A DNA stretch of 64,000 nucleotides from Candidatus Brevefilum sp. GTDB lineage: Bacteria; Chloroflexota; Anaerolineae; Anaerolineales; Anaerolineaceae. The notes beneath the pieces were generated by a model. It searched no databases. It saw only the letters and a list, made by a program, of their open reading frames with translations, and was not told the origin of the DNA. The position numbers and the translations under genes were made by a program. The DNA lies in the NCBI GenBank assembly GCA_029210815.1, contig JARGGB010000006.1:1-64000 (forward strand), read 5' to 3'. Shown here piece by piece: positions 24,565-35,584 of this stretch; position 1 is the first letter of the stretch, and each line of letters opens with the position of its first letter.

Positions 24565-26301
24565 ATGCTGACTGAGCTGCGTATTGAGAATTTTGCCATC
24601 ATCCATGAATTACAGTTGAATTTCATGGATGGGCTTGTGGTATTCACCGGTGAAACAGGCGCAGGCAAGTCCATTATTCTCGACGCCTTAGAAGCGGTTT
24701 TGGGCGGTCGTGCTGAAACGGCGGCTATCCGAACTGGTGCAGCAAGGGCGCAGATTGAAGCAAGCTTTCGATTAGAGCAGGGGGTTAAATCGGCGGTGAA
24801 TGACTTGCTTGAGAGAGAAGCTTTGCTGGACGATCCGGACTATGTTACCCTTTCGCGGGAAATCCAACATGAGGGACGCAATACAGCGCGAATTAACGGA
24901 CGGATTGTTACAGCAGCAATCCAACGTGAAGTCGGTGCTTACCTGGTTGATATTCATGGTCAGTCGGAGCATCTTTCATTATTACAGGTTCGAAATCATT
25001 TGGAATTACTGGATAATTTTGCTAATATCCAGGATTTACTCCTGGATTATCGTGGTTCCTATGAGGTATTACGCCAAGTGCGAAAGGAACTCACAAAGTT
25101 AAGGCAAAGCGAGCAGGATGCAGCCCGCCGCGTGGATATGCTCACATTCCAAATTCAAGAAATTGATGCTGCAAAACTGAAACCAGGAGATGAAGAAGAA
25201 CTGCGCCTGGAACGCACCAGGCTGGCTAACGCTGAAAGCCTGGCGCAGCATTCTCAGAACGCGTTAATGATGATTGAGGATGGCTCGCCTGAGGTGCCTG
25301 GCATCAGCGAATTACTTGGCGAGGTTGTTGAAGCCCTTCGCAGTTTATCAAAAATTGATCCCTCAGCAGAAGGGTATTATGAGCGAAGCGAGAACAGCCT
25401 GGCGGGGTTGCAAGAATTGGCTCTGGACCTTCAAAATTATAGCGAAAATATTGAGTTTAACCCGAGGCTTCTCAACCGTGTGGAAGAGCGGATTGACCTT
25501 TTAAACAGCCTAAAGCGAAAGTATGGGAACTCTATCGAAGAAATTCTCGCCTTTGGGCAGAACGCCCGCGAAGAATTGGACTCGATTACCCACGCAGAAG
25601 AACGAATAGAGCACTTAGCCCAGGAAGAGACTGAATTGCTGAAAACACTTGCTGGCAAGGCAGTAGTTTTGAGTGAAAAACGTAAGGAAGCGGCAGAGGC
25701 ATTAAGCCGATTGGTCGAAGTCGAACTTGAAAATTTACGTATGGCGAATGCACGGTTTGAAGTCTCCATGGAAACCCGGGCGGATGAATCTGGCTTACCC
25801 CTGGCGGATGGGCAACGCGTGGCATTTGATGTGAGCGGTTTTGATCGTGTGGCGTTCCTGGTAGAAACCAACCCGGGGGAAGGTCTGAAATCACTGGTGA
25901 AAGTCGCTTCTGGTGGTGAAACCTCACGGTTGATGCTGGCATTAAAGAACGTGCTCGCAAAGGCTGACAAAGTGCCAACACTGATCTTTGACGAAATTGA
26001 CCAGGGGATTGGCGGCAGGGTGGGGATGGTCGTCGGCGAAAAGCTCTGGAATCTTTCCCAGCAGCACCAGGTGATGTGCATCACACACCTCCCGCAATTA
26101 GCCGCTTTTGGCGATCAGCATTATAAAGTGACCAAAGAAATGGTGGATAGGCGCACCCTTACCCGGGCGCTGCTCTTAGAAGGGGGTGAGCGGCAGAATG
26201 AACTGGCGCAAATGTTAGGTCCGGTCAGCGAGGGGACATTGCAGTCTGCAAACGAGATATTGGCGATGGTGGAAAATCAAAAATATCATGTTTCTGATTA
26301 A
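24565..26301 (+). CDS. recN: DNA repair protein RecN
   Basis: A 578-residue SMC-like ATPase of double-strand break repair. The N-terminal half has MLTELRIENFAII and Walker A GETGAGKS (29-36); two coiled-coil arms (about 150-215 and 290-380) surround a central hinge; the C-terminal half has the ABC signature KVASGGETSRLMLALK, Walker B TLIFDEIDQGIGG and a CITHLPQLAAFGD switch. Length and order are normal. It has no close Shine-Dalgarno site (AAGGAG is 16 nt away), and follows the zinc-ribbon gene by 19 nt. Confidence 0.95.
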   Translation: MLTELRIENFAIIHELQLNFMDGLVVFTGETGAGKSIILDALEAVLGGRAETAAIRTGAARAQIEASFRLEQGVKSAVNDLLEREALLDDPDYVTLSREIQHEGRNTARINGRIVTAAIQREVGAYLVDIHGQSEHLSLLQVRNHLELLDNFANIQDLLLDYRGSYEVLRQVRKELTKLRQSEQDAARRVDMLTFQIQEIDAAKLKPGDEEELRLERTRLANAESLAQHSQNALMMIEDGSPEVPGISELLGEVVEALRSLSKIDPSAEGYYERSENSLAGLQELALDLQNYSENIEFNPRLLNRVEERIDLLNSLKRKYGNSIEEILAFGQNAREELDSITHAEERIEHLAQEETELLKTLAGKAVVLSEKRKEAAEALSRLVEVELENLRMANARFEVSMETRADESGLPLADGQRVAFDVSGFDRVAFLVETNPGEGLKSLVKVASGGETSRLMLALKNVLAKADKVPTLIFDEIDQGIGGRVGMVVGEKLWNLSQQHQVMCITHLPQLAAFGDQHYKVTKEMVDRRTLTRALLLEGGERQNELAQMLGPVSEGTLQSANEILAMVENQKYHVSD

Positions 26302-26397
26302 ATTATTGCAAATATGTGATATTTTTGGATGAAATATCGACTAAAATAAAGTAAGCCTTTCGTTAATCAATATCCTTAGACAAGGGAAGGAGTTAGC

Positions 26398-27660
26398 ATG
26401 CCCAGTTTGAATGATGTTTTAGCAGTGATTTTAGGTGGTGGGGCTGGGAAGCGTCTTTATCCGCTGACAATGATGCGCTCAAAACCGGCGGTCCCCATTG
26501 CGGGGAAATACAGGTTGATTGATATCCCCATCAGCAATTGTATTAATTCAAATATTTATCGTATCGCTGTGCTGACACAGTTCAATTCCGTGTCTCTACA
26601 TAAACACATCACCGGCACTTATAATTTTGATTCCTTCCATACAGGTTGGGTTCAAATTTGGGCGGCTGAACAAACCATGGAGCGGATGGAGTGGTACCAG
26701 GGTACGGCAGATGCTGTCCGGAAACAATTGGTGGAAATTCAATCTGCCCGGTCAAAATATGTTCTGATTCTCGCTGGGGATCACCTATACAGGATGGATT
26801 ACTCCAAAATGGCACAGTATCACTGGGAGACTAACGCGGATGTGACCGTTGCTGTCCAACCCATTGATCGATCCGATGCGCCGCGTTTTGGTTTGCTCAA
26901 ACAAAATTCAATGGGAGAGATTGTTGATTTTGCTGAAAAGCCTAAGGATCCGGCAATATTGGATAACTTTGTTTCAAGGGACGATCCTGAAAAGCCGTAT
27001 CTGGCATCCATGGGTATTTACCTGTTTAATTTAGATACTTTGGTGGATGTATTGACCCTGAAAACGCAGGGGAAAGGTTTTGATGATTTTGGATACAACA
27101 TTATTCCGCATTGTGTCCAGGATACAACCAAAGTTTTCGGTTATGAATTCAGCGGCTATTGGCGCGATATCGGAACCATCCGTTCCTTTTATGAGGCAAA
27201 CCTGGAATTAACAACCCAAAAACCCCAATTTGATATTTATGATCCGGATCAGCGGATCTATACACACGCTCGATTTTTGCCTGGATCCCGTTTGTCGGAT
27301 TGCAAGTTAGATAATGTGTTAATTGCAGAGGGATGCCAAATCAATAATGCGACCATTGAACACTCTGTGGTCGGGCTGCGCTCCATCATTAAAAATGGTT
27401 GCGTGATTAAAGACTCAGTATTAATGGGAGCGGATTATTATGACTCCTCCGGGAGCATTCCGATCCAGATTGGTGAAAATTGTCATATTGAAGGTGCAAT
27501 TGTTGATAAAAATGTTCGCATGGGGCAGGATGTGACGATCAAGCCCTTCCCCCCAGGGACGGAGATTGAAAAGGATGCTTACACAGTAAAAGAAGGGATT
27601 GTTGTTATTCCCAAGAAGACCATTCTGCCGTCTGGCACTTATATTGGTCCTGATGCTTAA
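26398..27660 (+). CDS. glgC: Glucose-1-phosphate adenylyltransferase
   Basis: A 420-residue ADP-glucose pyrophosphorylase making ADP-glucose for glycogen synthesis. The nucleotidyltransferase core has GGGAGKRLYPLT with KPAVPIAGKYRLID, a QGTADAVR substrate loop, LAGDHLYRMDY, and FAEKPKDP; the C-terminal third is a left-handed beta-helix with repeated I/V hexapeptides (from about 300). Length matches bacterial GlgC. A good AAGGAG site precedes the start, and a terminator follows at 27717. No other glycogen genes are in view. Confidence 0.93.
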   Translation: MPSLNDVLAVILGGGAGKRLYPLTMMRSKPAVPIAGKYRLIDIPISNCINSNIYRIAVLTQFNSVSLHKHITGTYNFDSFHTGWVQIWAAEQTMERMEWYQGTADAVRKQLVEIQSARSKYVLILAGDHLYRMDYSKMAQYHWETNADVTVAVQPIDRSDAPRFGLLKQNSMGEIVDFAEKPKDPAILDNFVSRDDPEKPYLASMGIYLFNLDTLVDVLTLKTQGKGFDDFGYNIIPHCVQDTTKVFGYEFSGYWRDIGTIRSFYEANLELTTQKPQFDIYDPDQRIYTHARFLPGSRLSDCKLDNVLIAEGCQINNATIEHSVVGLRSIIKNGCVIKDSVLMGADYYDSSGSIPIQIGENCHIEGAIVDKNVRMGQDVTIKPFPPGTEIEKDAYTVKEGIVVIPKKTILPSGTYIGPDA

Positions 27661-27716
27661 TCCTTGCAAGTTTAGTCTGTAGACAGGTTTCACTTCTTTG
27701 GTTATTGTTTACAATA

Positions 27717-27753
27717 TTTGAGGTTGCTCTTTGCGGCAACCTCAAACTTTTCT
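27717..27753 (+). terminator. Terminator of glgC
   Basis: TTTGAGGTTGC (27717-27727) and GCAACCTCAAA (27736-27746) form an 11-bp stem with an 8-nt loop, followed by CTTTTCTT. A clear Rho-independent terminator. Confidence 0.8.
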
Positions 27754-27847
27754 TGCTCGATGTTAAATGTCCAGTCATTGGAAGGGATATTGGTGCGTCT
27801 GTCGGCAGCACGGTGAGAAAAAGGGGATTGGTTTTCGGGTCTGAGGC

Positions 27848-27876
27848 TTAGATTATTCGCAAAAATCAGATATAAT
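27848..27876 (+). promoter_or_regulatory. Possible promoter upstream of the first P-type ATPase
   Basis: A perfect TATAAT (27871-27876) with a poor -35 match TTAGAT (27848-27853) at 17 bp. If used, it makes a leader of about 110 nt that contains the hairpin at 27916. The 333-bp gap 27661-27993 holds this, the glgC terminator and the leader hairpin. Confidence 0.4.
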
Positions 27877-27915
27877 TAGCAAGATTTTCTTTATTGAAAG
27901 GAAATAACCACACCC

Positions 27916-27943
27916 CCTTAGATTATCTAAGGTTCTTTTTTGT
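27916..27943 (+). terminator. Terminator hairpin within the ATPase leader (candidate attenuator)
   Basis: CCTTAGA (27916-27922) and TCTAAGG (27926-27932) form a short stem followed by TTCTTTTTTG. It lies about 50 nt upstream of the ATPase ATG and 160 nt beyond the real glgC terminator, so it appears to interrupt the leader of the downstream gene. Confidence 0.5.
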
Positions 27944-27993
27944 ATAAGGAAGTATGATACCAAGTTGAATTATTTGAAACTGGAGAATAATTA

Positions 27994-30876
27994 ATGAGTG
28001 ATGATAATATGGTTATTGAAAAAAGGATAAACGAAGACGTTTCTGTCTCATGGCATGCTATGTCAAGCACGGATGTCGTTGAAGAACTTGAAACACGTCC
28101 TGAAAATGGATTGACCAGCGAAGAGGTCGAAAAACGGCGAGAAAAATATGGCTTCAACGAATTGCAGGAAGCACCGCCGACAACTTTCTTGGAACTGCTC
28201 TGGGCGCAAATCAACAGCTTTGTAATTTATATGCTGTTGGGTGCTGCGATCATATCCGCTTTACTCGGCGACTATACCGAAGCCATAGCGATTATGGCGA
28301 TCGTTGTGCTCAATGCAGTTATGGGGATCATCCAGGAAAGCCGGGCTGAAGCTGCCCTGGCTGCACTAAAAAAGTTGGCAGCACCGGAGGCATCCGTCTT
28401 GCGTGATGGTCACCGTGTTTCAGTGCCCACCGCAGAACTGGTTCCGGGCGATATTGTCTTTTTAGAAGCGGGAAATTACATCCCTGCGGATATTCGTTTA
28501 TTGGAAGCTGTAAATCTACGAATTGATGAAGCATCCCTGACAGGTGAATCGGTACCGGTTGAAAAGAACGCACAATCCCGTTTAGAAAAGGATATTCCCC
28601 TTGGCGACCGGAAAAACACAGCATTTAGCGGCACTCTTGTCAATTATGGGCGCGGTAAAGGTGTGGTAGTCAGCACGGGCATGAACACACAGCTCGGCAT
28701 GATTGCAACGATGCTGCAGCAGGTGGAAGATGAGCAAACCCCTTTGCAGCAAAGATTAGATCAGTTAGGAAAAGTGCTTGGATGGGGTTCTCTGATTGTC
28801 TGCGGATTGGTCTTTGTCATTGGCGTTGTTCGTTATGCCTTGCAGCCTGGCGCAGCGAACTTCTTCAGCGCTGAGGCTTTAGAAACTTATACCGAATTGT
28901 TTATGGTTGCCGTCTCATTAGCAATTGCAGCAGTTCCCGAAGGATTGCCGGCAGTTGTAACGATCAGCTTGGCATTGGGTATGCGAGAAATGGTTAGGCG
29001 ACATGCACTGATCCGGAAGCTTTCTTCCGTTGAAACCCTCGGTTCTGCAACGGTTATTTGTTCTGATAAAACCGGTACGCTGACCCAGAACGAGATGACG
29101 GTCACACGTATTTGGACGGACGGAAGTTTTGTGGGGGTCACCGGCAGCGGTTACACACCCAAAGGCGATTTTACAAACAATGGGAAGGTAATTTCCCTGA
29201 ACGATTTCCCGGCAGTCAAAACAGCCTTATGGATTGGGTCTTTAAATAATGATGCCCAGCTTGAACCCTCAGGAGAACAGGCTGGCCAGGAAACCTACCG
29301 GATGATTGGCGACCCGACTGAAGGATCAATCCTGGTGGCAGCCCATAAAGCCGGATGTTCTGCTCGGGCAATCAACACGGGTTTCCCAAGAGAACAAGAA
29401 ATTCCTTTTGACTCTGTTCGTAAGCGCATGGTCACCATTCACTCAGTCCAAGAATCAGAAGGGGAGTGTCTTTCACCTTTGGGTCAGGCGGACGAAGAAA
29501 AAAGAGATTGGTACATTGTCACAATTAAAGGTGCCCCAGATGTTGTGCTCGATCTTTGCTCCGACATGCAGACGATTAATAATGGCAATGTAGACTTAAC
29601 AGAAGATCGGCGCAATCAAATTCTGGCTGCCAATGACGAAATGACAGGAGATGCCTTGCGGGTATTGGGCGTTGCCTACCGAATGGTGCCAGTTTTGCCT
29701 GATGAAATTAACAGTGATGATTTGGAAAAAGACCTGACTTTTGTTGGCTTGATTGGGATGATTGACCCGGCGAGAACAGAGGTGAGTGATGCCCTCAATA
29801 CAGCTCGGGATGCCGGCATTAGAACGATTATGATTACGGGTGATTATCCCAACACAGCTCGTGCAATTGCTGAGGAAATTGGCTTATTGCGATCCGGTCG
29901 AAAAGTTATGACGGGGTCAGAACTTAATCACCTTTCGGATGATGAAATGATCACAAATGTTTTGGAAACTGACGTGTATGCTCGGGTCAGCCCAGAACAT
30001 AAAATGCGCATTGTCGATGCTTTACGCGCTAACCAGGAAGTGGTTGCCATGACGGGGGATGGCGTTAACGATGCCCCTGCAATCAAACGGGCTGACATTG
30101 GTGTTGCCATGGGGATCACAGGTACGGATGTCGCAAAAGGTACCGCAGACATGGTCCTGACTGATGACAACTATGCCAGTATTGTTTCTGCTGTTGAACA
30201 GGGTCGTGTTATTTACAGCAATATTCGGAAATTTGTCTATTATCTGCTGTCCTGTAACGCGGCTGAAATAATGATCATCTTCTTGGCGACCTTGTTTGGC
30301 TGGCCGATACCCCTAACTGCGATTCAGTTACTGTGGTTGAACCTGGTCACGGATGGCGCCCCTGCTTTAGCTCTGGGTACGGAACCGGGTGACCCGGACA
30401 TCATGGATCGTCCGCCGCGACCATCACAGGAGCCAATCATCAATAAATATATGCTGATTGGTATTGTGGTTCAAACAATTGCAATCACTGCTGTTACCCT
30501 GGGCGCGTTTGCAATCGGTCGTTTTATTGATCCAGAAAACATCGAATTCGCTGAAACAATGGCTTTCGTCACCCTTAGCATTTCGGAGTTGTTCCGGGCA
30601 TACACAGCTCGATCGGAATTCTATCCCTTACTAAAAATTGGTTTATTTAAGAATAAATTGATGAATTGGGCAGTTTTAGGCTCACTGGTGTTGATCATGC
30701 TTGTGATTTATGTCCCCTTCTTGCAGCCTATCTTCAATACTGCGCCTTTGGGATTGGAACAATGGCTGGAGATCTTGCCTCTGGTGTTAATCCCTTCTGT
30801 TGCTGCTGAATTGACCAAGAATTCCATTCGTAAAATGATGGCAAAAGATAATCGTTTGGAAACAGAACTAGTTTAA
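27994..30876 (+). CDS. Type II P-type cation ATPase (Ca2+-ATPase-like)
   Basis: A 960-residue membrane pump. The actuator domain has [12 protein letters not shown]; the phosphorylation site is Asp358 in DKTGTLT; the hinge has [18 protein letters not shown]. In M4, PEGLP (315-319) includes the cation-binding Glu, M5 has NAAE, and M6 has NLVTDGAP; Asn, Thr and Asp of NLVTD match SERCA-type calcium ligands, so Ca2+ (or Mn2+) export is likely. Ten membrane segments fit the C-terminal layout. It has its own leader with a terminator-like hairpin and is followed 236 bp later by a paralogue. Ion specificity is inferred. Confidence 0.88.
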   Translation: MSDDNMVIEKRINEDVSVSWHAMSSTDVVEELETRPENGLTSEEVEKRREKYGFNELQEAPPTTFLELLWAQINSFVIYMLLGAAIISALLGDYTEAIAIMAIVVLNAVMGIIQESRAEAALAALKKLAAPEASVLRDGHRVSVPTAELVPGDIVFLEAGNYIPADIRLLEAVNLRIDEASLTGESVPVEKNAQSRLEKDIPLGDRKNTAFSGTLVNYGRGKGVVVSTGMNTQLGMIATMLQQVEDEQTPLQQRLDQLGKVLGWGSLIVCGLVFVIGVVRYALQPGAANFFSAEALETYTELFMVAVSLAIAAVPEGLPAVVTISLALGMREMVRRHALIRKLSSVETLGSATVICSDKTGTLTQNEMTVTRIWTDGSFVGVTGSGYTPKGDFTNNGKVISLNDFPAVKTALWIGSLNNDAQLEPSGEQAGQETYRMIGDPTEGSILVAAHKAGCSARAINTGFPREQEIPFDSVRKRMVTIHSVQESEGECLSPLGQADEEKRDWYIVTIKGAPDVVLDLCSDMQTINNGNVDLTEDRRNQILAANDEMTGDALRVLGVAYRMVPVLPDEINSDDLEKDLTFVGLIGMIDPARTEVSDALNTARDAGIRTIMITGDYPNTARAIAEEIGLLRSGRKVMTGSELNHLSDDEMITNVLETDVYARVSPEHKMRIVDALRANQEVVAMTGDGVNDAPAIKRADIGVAMGITGTDVAKGTADMVLTDDNYASIVSAVEQGRVIYSNIRKFVYYLLSCNAAEIMIIFLATLFGWPIPLTAIQLLWLNLVTDGAPALALGTEPGDPDIMDRPPRPSQEPIINKYMLIGIVVQTIAITAVTLGAFAIGRFIDPENIEFAETMAFVTLSISELFRAYTARSEFYPLLKIGLFKNKLMNWAVLGSLVLIMLVIYVPFLQPIFNTAPLGLEQWLEILPLVLIPSVAAELTKNSIRKMMAKDNRLETELV

Positions 30877-30899
30877 AATTTAATTAATCGTTTTAGGAT

Positions 30900-30930
30900 A
30901 AGCTGCACCGCGCTCTCAGTGGTGCAGCTT
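30900..30930 (+). terminator. Terminator after the first P-type ATPase
   Basis: AAGCTGCACC (30900-30909) pairs with GGTGCAGCTT (30921-30930) around an 11-nt loop, followed by TATTAAT. It separates the two ATPase genes into different transcripts. Confidence 0.65.
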
Positions 30931-31112
30931 TATTAATACCTTGTGGACAGATCGCGCAACTAGAAGCTGCTTGTGATACGGATGGTCTTGACTTGGGACT
31001 ATAATTTGAATAGAAATAAGTAGGCTTTTGTATATTAAACGCTCTAGAAAAGAGTTTTTCGATTTTATTTTCATTTTGCTGAACTTTCAGTTAAATAAAG
31101 GAGAATTCTATT

Positions 31113-33878
31113 ATGTTCTGGTATAGAAAAGAAACCGATGTGGTTTTTGAGGAGCTAAATTCCTCGAAAGATGGCTTGAGCAGCGAACAGGCTGAAAAAC
31201 GGTTGGAACAATATGGACCAAATGAATTGGAAGAACGCGGCATGCGCAGCCCATGGTCTGTATTGTTGGGGCAATTCACCGACACTATGGTCATCATCCT
31301 GATTGTTGCGGCTGTTATTTCCTTCTTCCTTGGTGAAACAACCGATGCCATTATGATATTGATCATTGTGGTTCTGAATGCCATTTTGGGGTTTACCCAG
31401 GAATATCGCGCAGAGAAGGCAATTGCCGCCCTAAAGAAGATGTCTGTGCCGACAGTGCGTGTTCGACGTGATGGTCAGATCAAAGAAGTTGAGGCAATCA
31501 GCCTTGTTCCTGGAGATATCGTCCTGTTCGAAGCAGGGGACCGGGTCCCCGCGGACGGTCGTGTGGTCGAGTCTGTCAACCTTCGAGCTGAAGAAGCTGC
31601 CTTAACCGGCGAATCTGTCCCTGTTGATAAAACTGATAAAAAGTTTGATGATGAAAAATTGCCCATAGGCGATCAGAAAAACATGGTTTTTGCGGGCACG
31701 GCGATCACCTATGGTCGGGGATCAGTGGTTGTGGTTGAAACGGGGATGAACACTGAGTTAGGAAATATTGCTGACATGCTTCAGCAGGTCACCGACGAAA
31801 AAACACCCCTCCAAAGGAAGATGGATGAATTGGGAAAATGGCTGGCGATAGCCGCTTTTGTTCTTGTAGCGATTGTCTTTGCCGTGGGTGTATGGCGTGG
31901 GGGCGAACTCGATGAAATGTTTCTTACAGCGGTTGGATTAGCCGTTGCTGCTGTTCCGGAAGGCCTTGTTGCCGTTGTCACAATAGCTTTAGCCCTGGGC
32001 GCGCAGCGGATGGTCAAGCGCAATGCACTCATCCGCAAACTCCCAGCTGTTGAAACCCTTGGATCCATCACAACCATTTGTTCCGATAAGACCGGCACCC
32101 TTACAGAAAACCGCATGACGGTGACGGTTTTGGACGTTGCTGGTACAAGGATAGATTTGACAACAAAGATGGGAAAGACAGGCGCTACCCTGAAGAAAGA
32201 GGAAGCGCCAATTGTTGAACCTGATCGAGATCTCAGCCTCTTATTAGCGGGCGGTGCTTTAGCAAATGATGCCACCTTACAAAAGAATGATGATAAAGAT
32301 GGCTATCATACCATTGGTGATCCGACAGAGGGTGCACTGGTTGTTGCATCTGCAAGGTTAGGGCTTTGGAAAGAAAAATTGGATGAACTCCTGCCGCGCG
32401 TCGCGGAAGTGCCATTCACTTCGGAACGAAAACGAATGTCTACGGTCCATGAATTTAATAGACAGCAGGACCTCGAGGAAGGACCATATAAATACTTATT
32501 GGAATCACTTCCAGAAAACAAGTATGTTGTTTTTACAAAAGGCGCCGTAGACAGCTTGCTCAGTATTTGTGATCGTGTCTGGACAGAGGGAAATATTGAA
32601 GAAATAAATGATGTTTGGCAATCACGCATAGAAAAGGCAAATAATGATCTTGCGAAGGAAGGCATGCGGGTGCTGGGTGTTGCAATGAATTGTATTGATG
32701 AAGTACCTGAAACAGACCAGGAACAATTAGAAAATAACCTGATCTTCATCGGTCTGACAGGCATGATTGACCCACCGCGACCTGAAGTTCGTGATGCTGT
32801 CGCGGAATGTCGGACAGCAGGCATTCGTCCAGTTATGATCACGGGGGATCATCCTTATACGGCATTACACATTGCCCGAGATTTGGGGATTGTGATCTCA
32901 GAAGAAGGTAAAGATGATAATGAGCTGGTGATTACAGGCAAACAGCTTGCGGACATGAGCGTTGAAGACCTGGATGATGTGGTGACCGATATTTCAGCTT
33001 ATGCCCGTGTTAGCCCAGAACATAAGGTAAAGATTGTTGAAGCCTTGAAGAATCGCGGTCAAATCATTGCCATGACCGGGGATGGTGTCAATGACGCACC
33101 TGCCCTGAAGCGTTCTGATATTGGCGTTGCTATGGGCATCACCGGTACGGATGTCAGCAAAGAGGCATCAGATATGATTTTGTTGGATGATAATTTTGCG
33201 ACCATCGTTCATGCTATTGAGGAAGGTCGAACGATTTATGATAATATTCGTAAATTTATTAAGTACACAATGTCTTCCAACATCGGCGAGATTTTTGTGA
33301 TGCTGGTCGCCCCGCTTTTAGGTTTACCTATTCCCTTGAACGCTATCCAGATTTTATGGATTAACCTTGTTACGGATGGATTGCCAGGCCTGGCATTGGG
33401 AATTGAACCCACGGCACCGGATACGATGAAGCGCCCGCCGCACCCACCCAGTGAAAGTGTGTTGGCACGAGGCTTAGGGAAGTATATGATCCTTGTTGGT
33501 CCACTGATGGGTCTTATTGCTTTGATGCCAGAATTGTTAAATAATTATACAGCCGTCACATACAGCGGTGCCACATGGCGCACAATGGTATTTTCCACAT
33601 TAGCCTTAGCCCAGATGGGGAATGCCCTTGCGATCCGCTCTGATCGGTTGACACTTGTCCAACTAGGCATTTTCACCAATCCAGCATTGATCGGTGCAGT
33701 AGTTCTGACATTTGCATTGCAAATGGCTGTCATTTATGTGCCATTTCTTCAAAACATCTTTGATACGACAGCCTTATCCTTTGGGCAATTAATCCTCAGC
33801 ATTGTTTTAAGTTCCATCGTATTTGTTGTTGTGGAATTGGAAAAGTGGATCAGGCAGTTGAAGGACCGGAAAAAATAA
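31113..33878 (+). CDS. Type II P-type cation ATPase, second paralogue
   Basis: A 921-residue P-type pump closely related to the preceding gene. Asp325 lies in DKTGTLT, the actuator reads [12 protein letters not shown], and the hinge [19 protein letters not shown]5 carries SSNIGE and M6 NLVTDGLPG, matching calcium-pump ligands. M4, however, reads PEGLV (282-286): the Pro that follows Glu-Gly-Leu in calcium pumps is Val, somewhat as Na+/K+-ATPase has PEGLL. Ion preference may therefore differ between the two tandem copies. AAGGAG lies 10 nt before the ATG. It ends before a terminator-like hairpin at 33960. Confidence 0.88.
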   Translation: MFWYRKETDVVFEELNSSKDGLSSEQAEKRLEQYGPNELEERGMRSPWSVLLGQFTDTMVIILIVAAVISFFLGETTDAIMILIIVVLNAILGFTQEYRAEKAIAALKKMSVPTVRVRRDGQIKEVEAISLVPGDIVLFEAGDRVPADGRVVESVNLRAEEAALTGESVPVDKTDKKFDDEKLPIGDQKNMVFAGTAITYGRGSVVVVETGMNTELGNIADMLQQVTDEKTPLQRKMDELGKWLAIAAFVLVAIVFAVGVWRGGELDEMFLTAVGLAVAAVPEGLVAVVTIALALGAQRMVKRNALIRKLPAVETLGSITTICSDKTGTLTENRMTVTVLDVAGTRIDLTTKMGKTGATLKKEEAPIVEPDRDLSLLLAGGALANDATLQKNDDKDGYHTIGDPTEGALVVASARLGLWKEKLDELLPRVAEVPFTSERKRMSTVHEFNRQQDLEEGPYKYLLESLPENKYVVFTKGAVDSLLSICDRVWTEGNIEEINDVWQSRIEKANNDLAKEGMRVLGVAMNCIDEVPETDQEQLENNLIFIGLTGMIDPPRPEVRDAVAECRTAGIRPVMITGDHPYTALHIARDLGIVISEEGKDDNELVITGKQLADMSVEDLDDVVTDISAYARVSPEHKVKIVEALKNRGQIIAMTGDGVNDAPALKRSDIGVAMGITGTDVSKEASDMILLDDNFATIVHAIEEGRTIYDNIRKFIKYTMSSNIGEIFVMLVAPLLGLPIPLNAIQILWINLVTDGLPGLALGIEPTAPDTMKRPPHPPSESVLARGLGKYMILVGPLMGLIALMPELLNNYTAVTYSGATWRTMVFSTLALAQMGNALAIRSDRLTLVQLGIFTNPALIGAVVLTFALQMAVIYVPFLQNIFDTTALSFGQLILSIVLSSIVFVVVELEKWIRQLKDRKK

Positions 33879-33959
33879 GTCTAAAACTGAACAGTTCTGC
33901 ACTTGAACGAAAAAATTAGGTATAGAATTATTCTTGTGGACATAACAATAGTGAAGAAT

Positions 33960-33987
33960 GAGAGGTTGTCTAAAAAGACAGCCTCTC
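33960..33987 (+). terminator. Terminator after the second P-type ATPase
   Basis: GAGAGGTTGTCT (33960-33971) and AGACAGCCTCTC (33976-33987) pair along 12 bp with one G-T wobble and a 4-nt loop; an AT-rich tail follows. The rest of the 575-bp gap 33879-34453 is AT-rich, with a small TTTGT/ACAAA hairpin followed by seven T near 34018-34033; no gene was seen in it. Confidence 0.65.
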
Positions 33988-34453
33988 AATTAATTAATAG
34001 TAGCGTGTGAATTTTGTGTCACAAATTTTTTTGTCCTCTAAATTTCAAACGCTGAATTTATATAATCTTTTCACCGAACGATTTTATGTTGTGATGTTCT
34101 ACTATTGCCGGAAATTATTTTTCGAGCATGTTAGTGTCGAATAGATTAGAGAAAACTATAAACTTTTATTTTCCTGGGCTAAGTCTGCATCCCATTAAAT
34201 CAATTTTTCAAAATTTATTTCAAATCAGTGAAATTCTAAAGCTCCTTATGAAATCTATTTTGTTTTTGGTTGAACACTTTCAAATCTCCCTTTGATGTTT
34301 TACTCCTCACAATCGACAATAATTATGGATATATAAGACCGGAAAGGTAAGAAGAACAAGGGGGGTTATCGTCAAATAATTAGAGCAGTTAATAAATCAA
34401 ATATATACTGCGAGACTATTAATCAATTCAAAATACTAAAAGGAGAGATGGTT

Positions 34454-35461
34454 ATGATGAAAAAAATTCGTATAGCAGGTTTCTTATCTGTGTTAGCTCT
34501 AGTCTTTATATTGGCAGCATGTGCGCCAGCGGTCACTGAAACGGCAGCACCCGTTGAGGAGACAGCAGCACCTGCAGAACCAGAGGAACCCACAGCTGAA
34601 CCGACGGTGGCAGCGGAGCCAACTTCTACTGAAACGCCCACTGAGGCAGCACCGATTACCCAAGAAGTAGGATTTAAACCCAACACCTTGGTTGGCGGTT
34701 CTGTTGAGGTCGAGCTTTCCGGGACGAATGTACGCTGGATCTTGCCAGGTCCACGTGAGCTAGATCCCGACATTTTTGGGACCCCAGACCAGCCACTGGG
34801 TTTTGAGCCCGATGTAGGTGTACCTCTTGAAGCCCGATTAACCAATGAGGACGGCACAGCCTACACAACCACCGCAGGTCCGACCCCCTTCTCAGACAAT
34901 TTTGCTGATATTGAAGGCAGTTTTGATCTCTCGGTAGTTGACGTGACAGCCTTAGACGGTATGGAAAGCCAGGATCAGGTCAGCTTAACGACCTCCTTTG
35001 TTGGTCCAAACGGGAAAGAATATTCCATTACGGTCGATCGAGTCATCCCGGTGGGTCCTGACCATCCCTTCTTGGGTGGTGTGGGTACCAACTTTATTCA
35101 ACACGGCGCTACTGGTATAGGAACCAAGCTGTCACCGCAGGTATTCAGCTATGTCGCCTTCTGGGGCATTGGTGAACTTTCAGTTGATGGCGAAGTGGTC
35201 GCTTCGAACCGGGTCGTCCACGGGATGCTGACCAACGTTGTGCGAAATGAAAATGGGGAACTGGTCTTCGATGAAGAGGTAGACAACAACAAAGTTCAAT
35301 TCCATTTGATGCTCCCCAACACTGAGGTGACTCCCGATGGTCCGCAGGAAAGTCCTGTCCCGACCGGCTTTGAACTGCCGAACGGCGCAGAGCAGCCATT
35401 CTTACACATTATGTTCGACGATGTTGATGTGGCTCCTGCCATTTTATTAAACAATGAGTAA
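34454..35461 (+). CDS. Secreted lipoprotein, function unknown
   Basis: A 335-residue protein with a signal peptide and lipobox ILAAC, then a Thr/Glu/Pro/Ala-rich linker (about 25-70) and a globular part of about 260 residues. The globular region contains two His-bearing blocks, RVVHGMLTNVVRN and KVQFHLMLPNTEV, and the phrase WILPGPRELDPDIFG. I do not recognise the family. The linker style is common in Chloroflexota surface lipoproteins. ATG 34454 is preferred over 34448 because AGGAG (34441-34445) is 8 nt away rather than 2. It is the last + gene before the orientation switch. Confidence 0.65.
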   Translation: MMKKIRIAGFLSVLALVFILAACAPAVTETAAPVEETAAPAEPEEPTAEPTVAAEPTSTETPTEAAPITQEVGFKPNTLVGGSVEVELSGTNVRWILPGPRELDPDIFGTPDQPLGFEPDVGVPLEARLTNEDGTAYTTTAGPTPFSDNFADIEGSFDLSVVDVTALDGMESQDQVSLTTSFVGPNGKEYSITVDRVIPVGPDHPFLGGVGTNFIQHGATGIGTKLSPQVFSYVAFWGIGELSVDGEVVASNRVVHGMLTNVVRNENGELVFDEEVDNNKVQFHLMLPNTEVTPDGPQESPVPTGFELPNGAEQPFLHIMFDDVDVAPAILLNNE

Positions 35462-35491
35462 TTCTCAATAAGGGCGGATTGTATAATAATC

Positions 35492-35527
35492 TTAGGGGCT
35501 GTCTTGAAAATTAGAGGCAGCCCCTAA
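35492..35527 (+). terminator. Terminator of the lipoprotein gene
   Basis: TTAGGGGCTGTC (35492-35503) pairs with GGCAGCCCCTAA (35516-35527), one G-T wobble, 12-nt loop, followed by CTTCTGTT. Confidence 0.6.
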
Positions 35528-35584
35528 CTTCTGTTAATCTTCAAAATTACTGTCCATTTGTTTCGAAAAAAAAGCAAAGGTACC

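Noticed and set aside
25437-26084. Minus-strand 215-codon frame opposite recN
   Set aside because: Ser-rich antisense shadow of a conserved gene; no start signal.
27754-27915. yybP-ykoY or M-box riboswitch ahead of the P-type ATPase
   Set aside because: An AAAAAGGGGATT string is present, but the conserved L1/L3 and pairing features of these classes could not be found.
30988-31005. TTGACT and TATAAT before the second ATPase as a promoter
   Set aside because: The hexamers are only 6 bp apart, incompatible with sigma70 recognition; the true -35 was not found.
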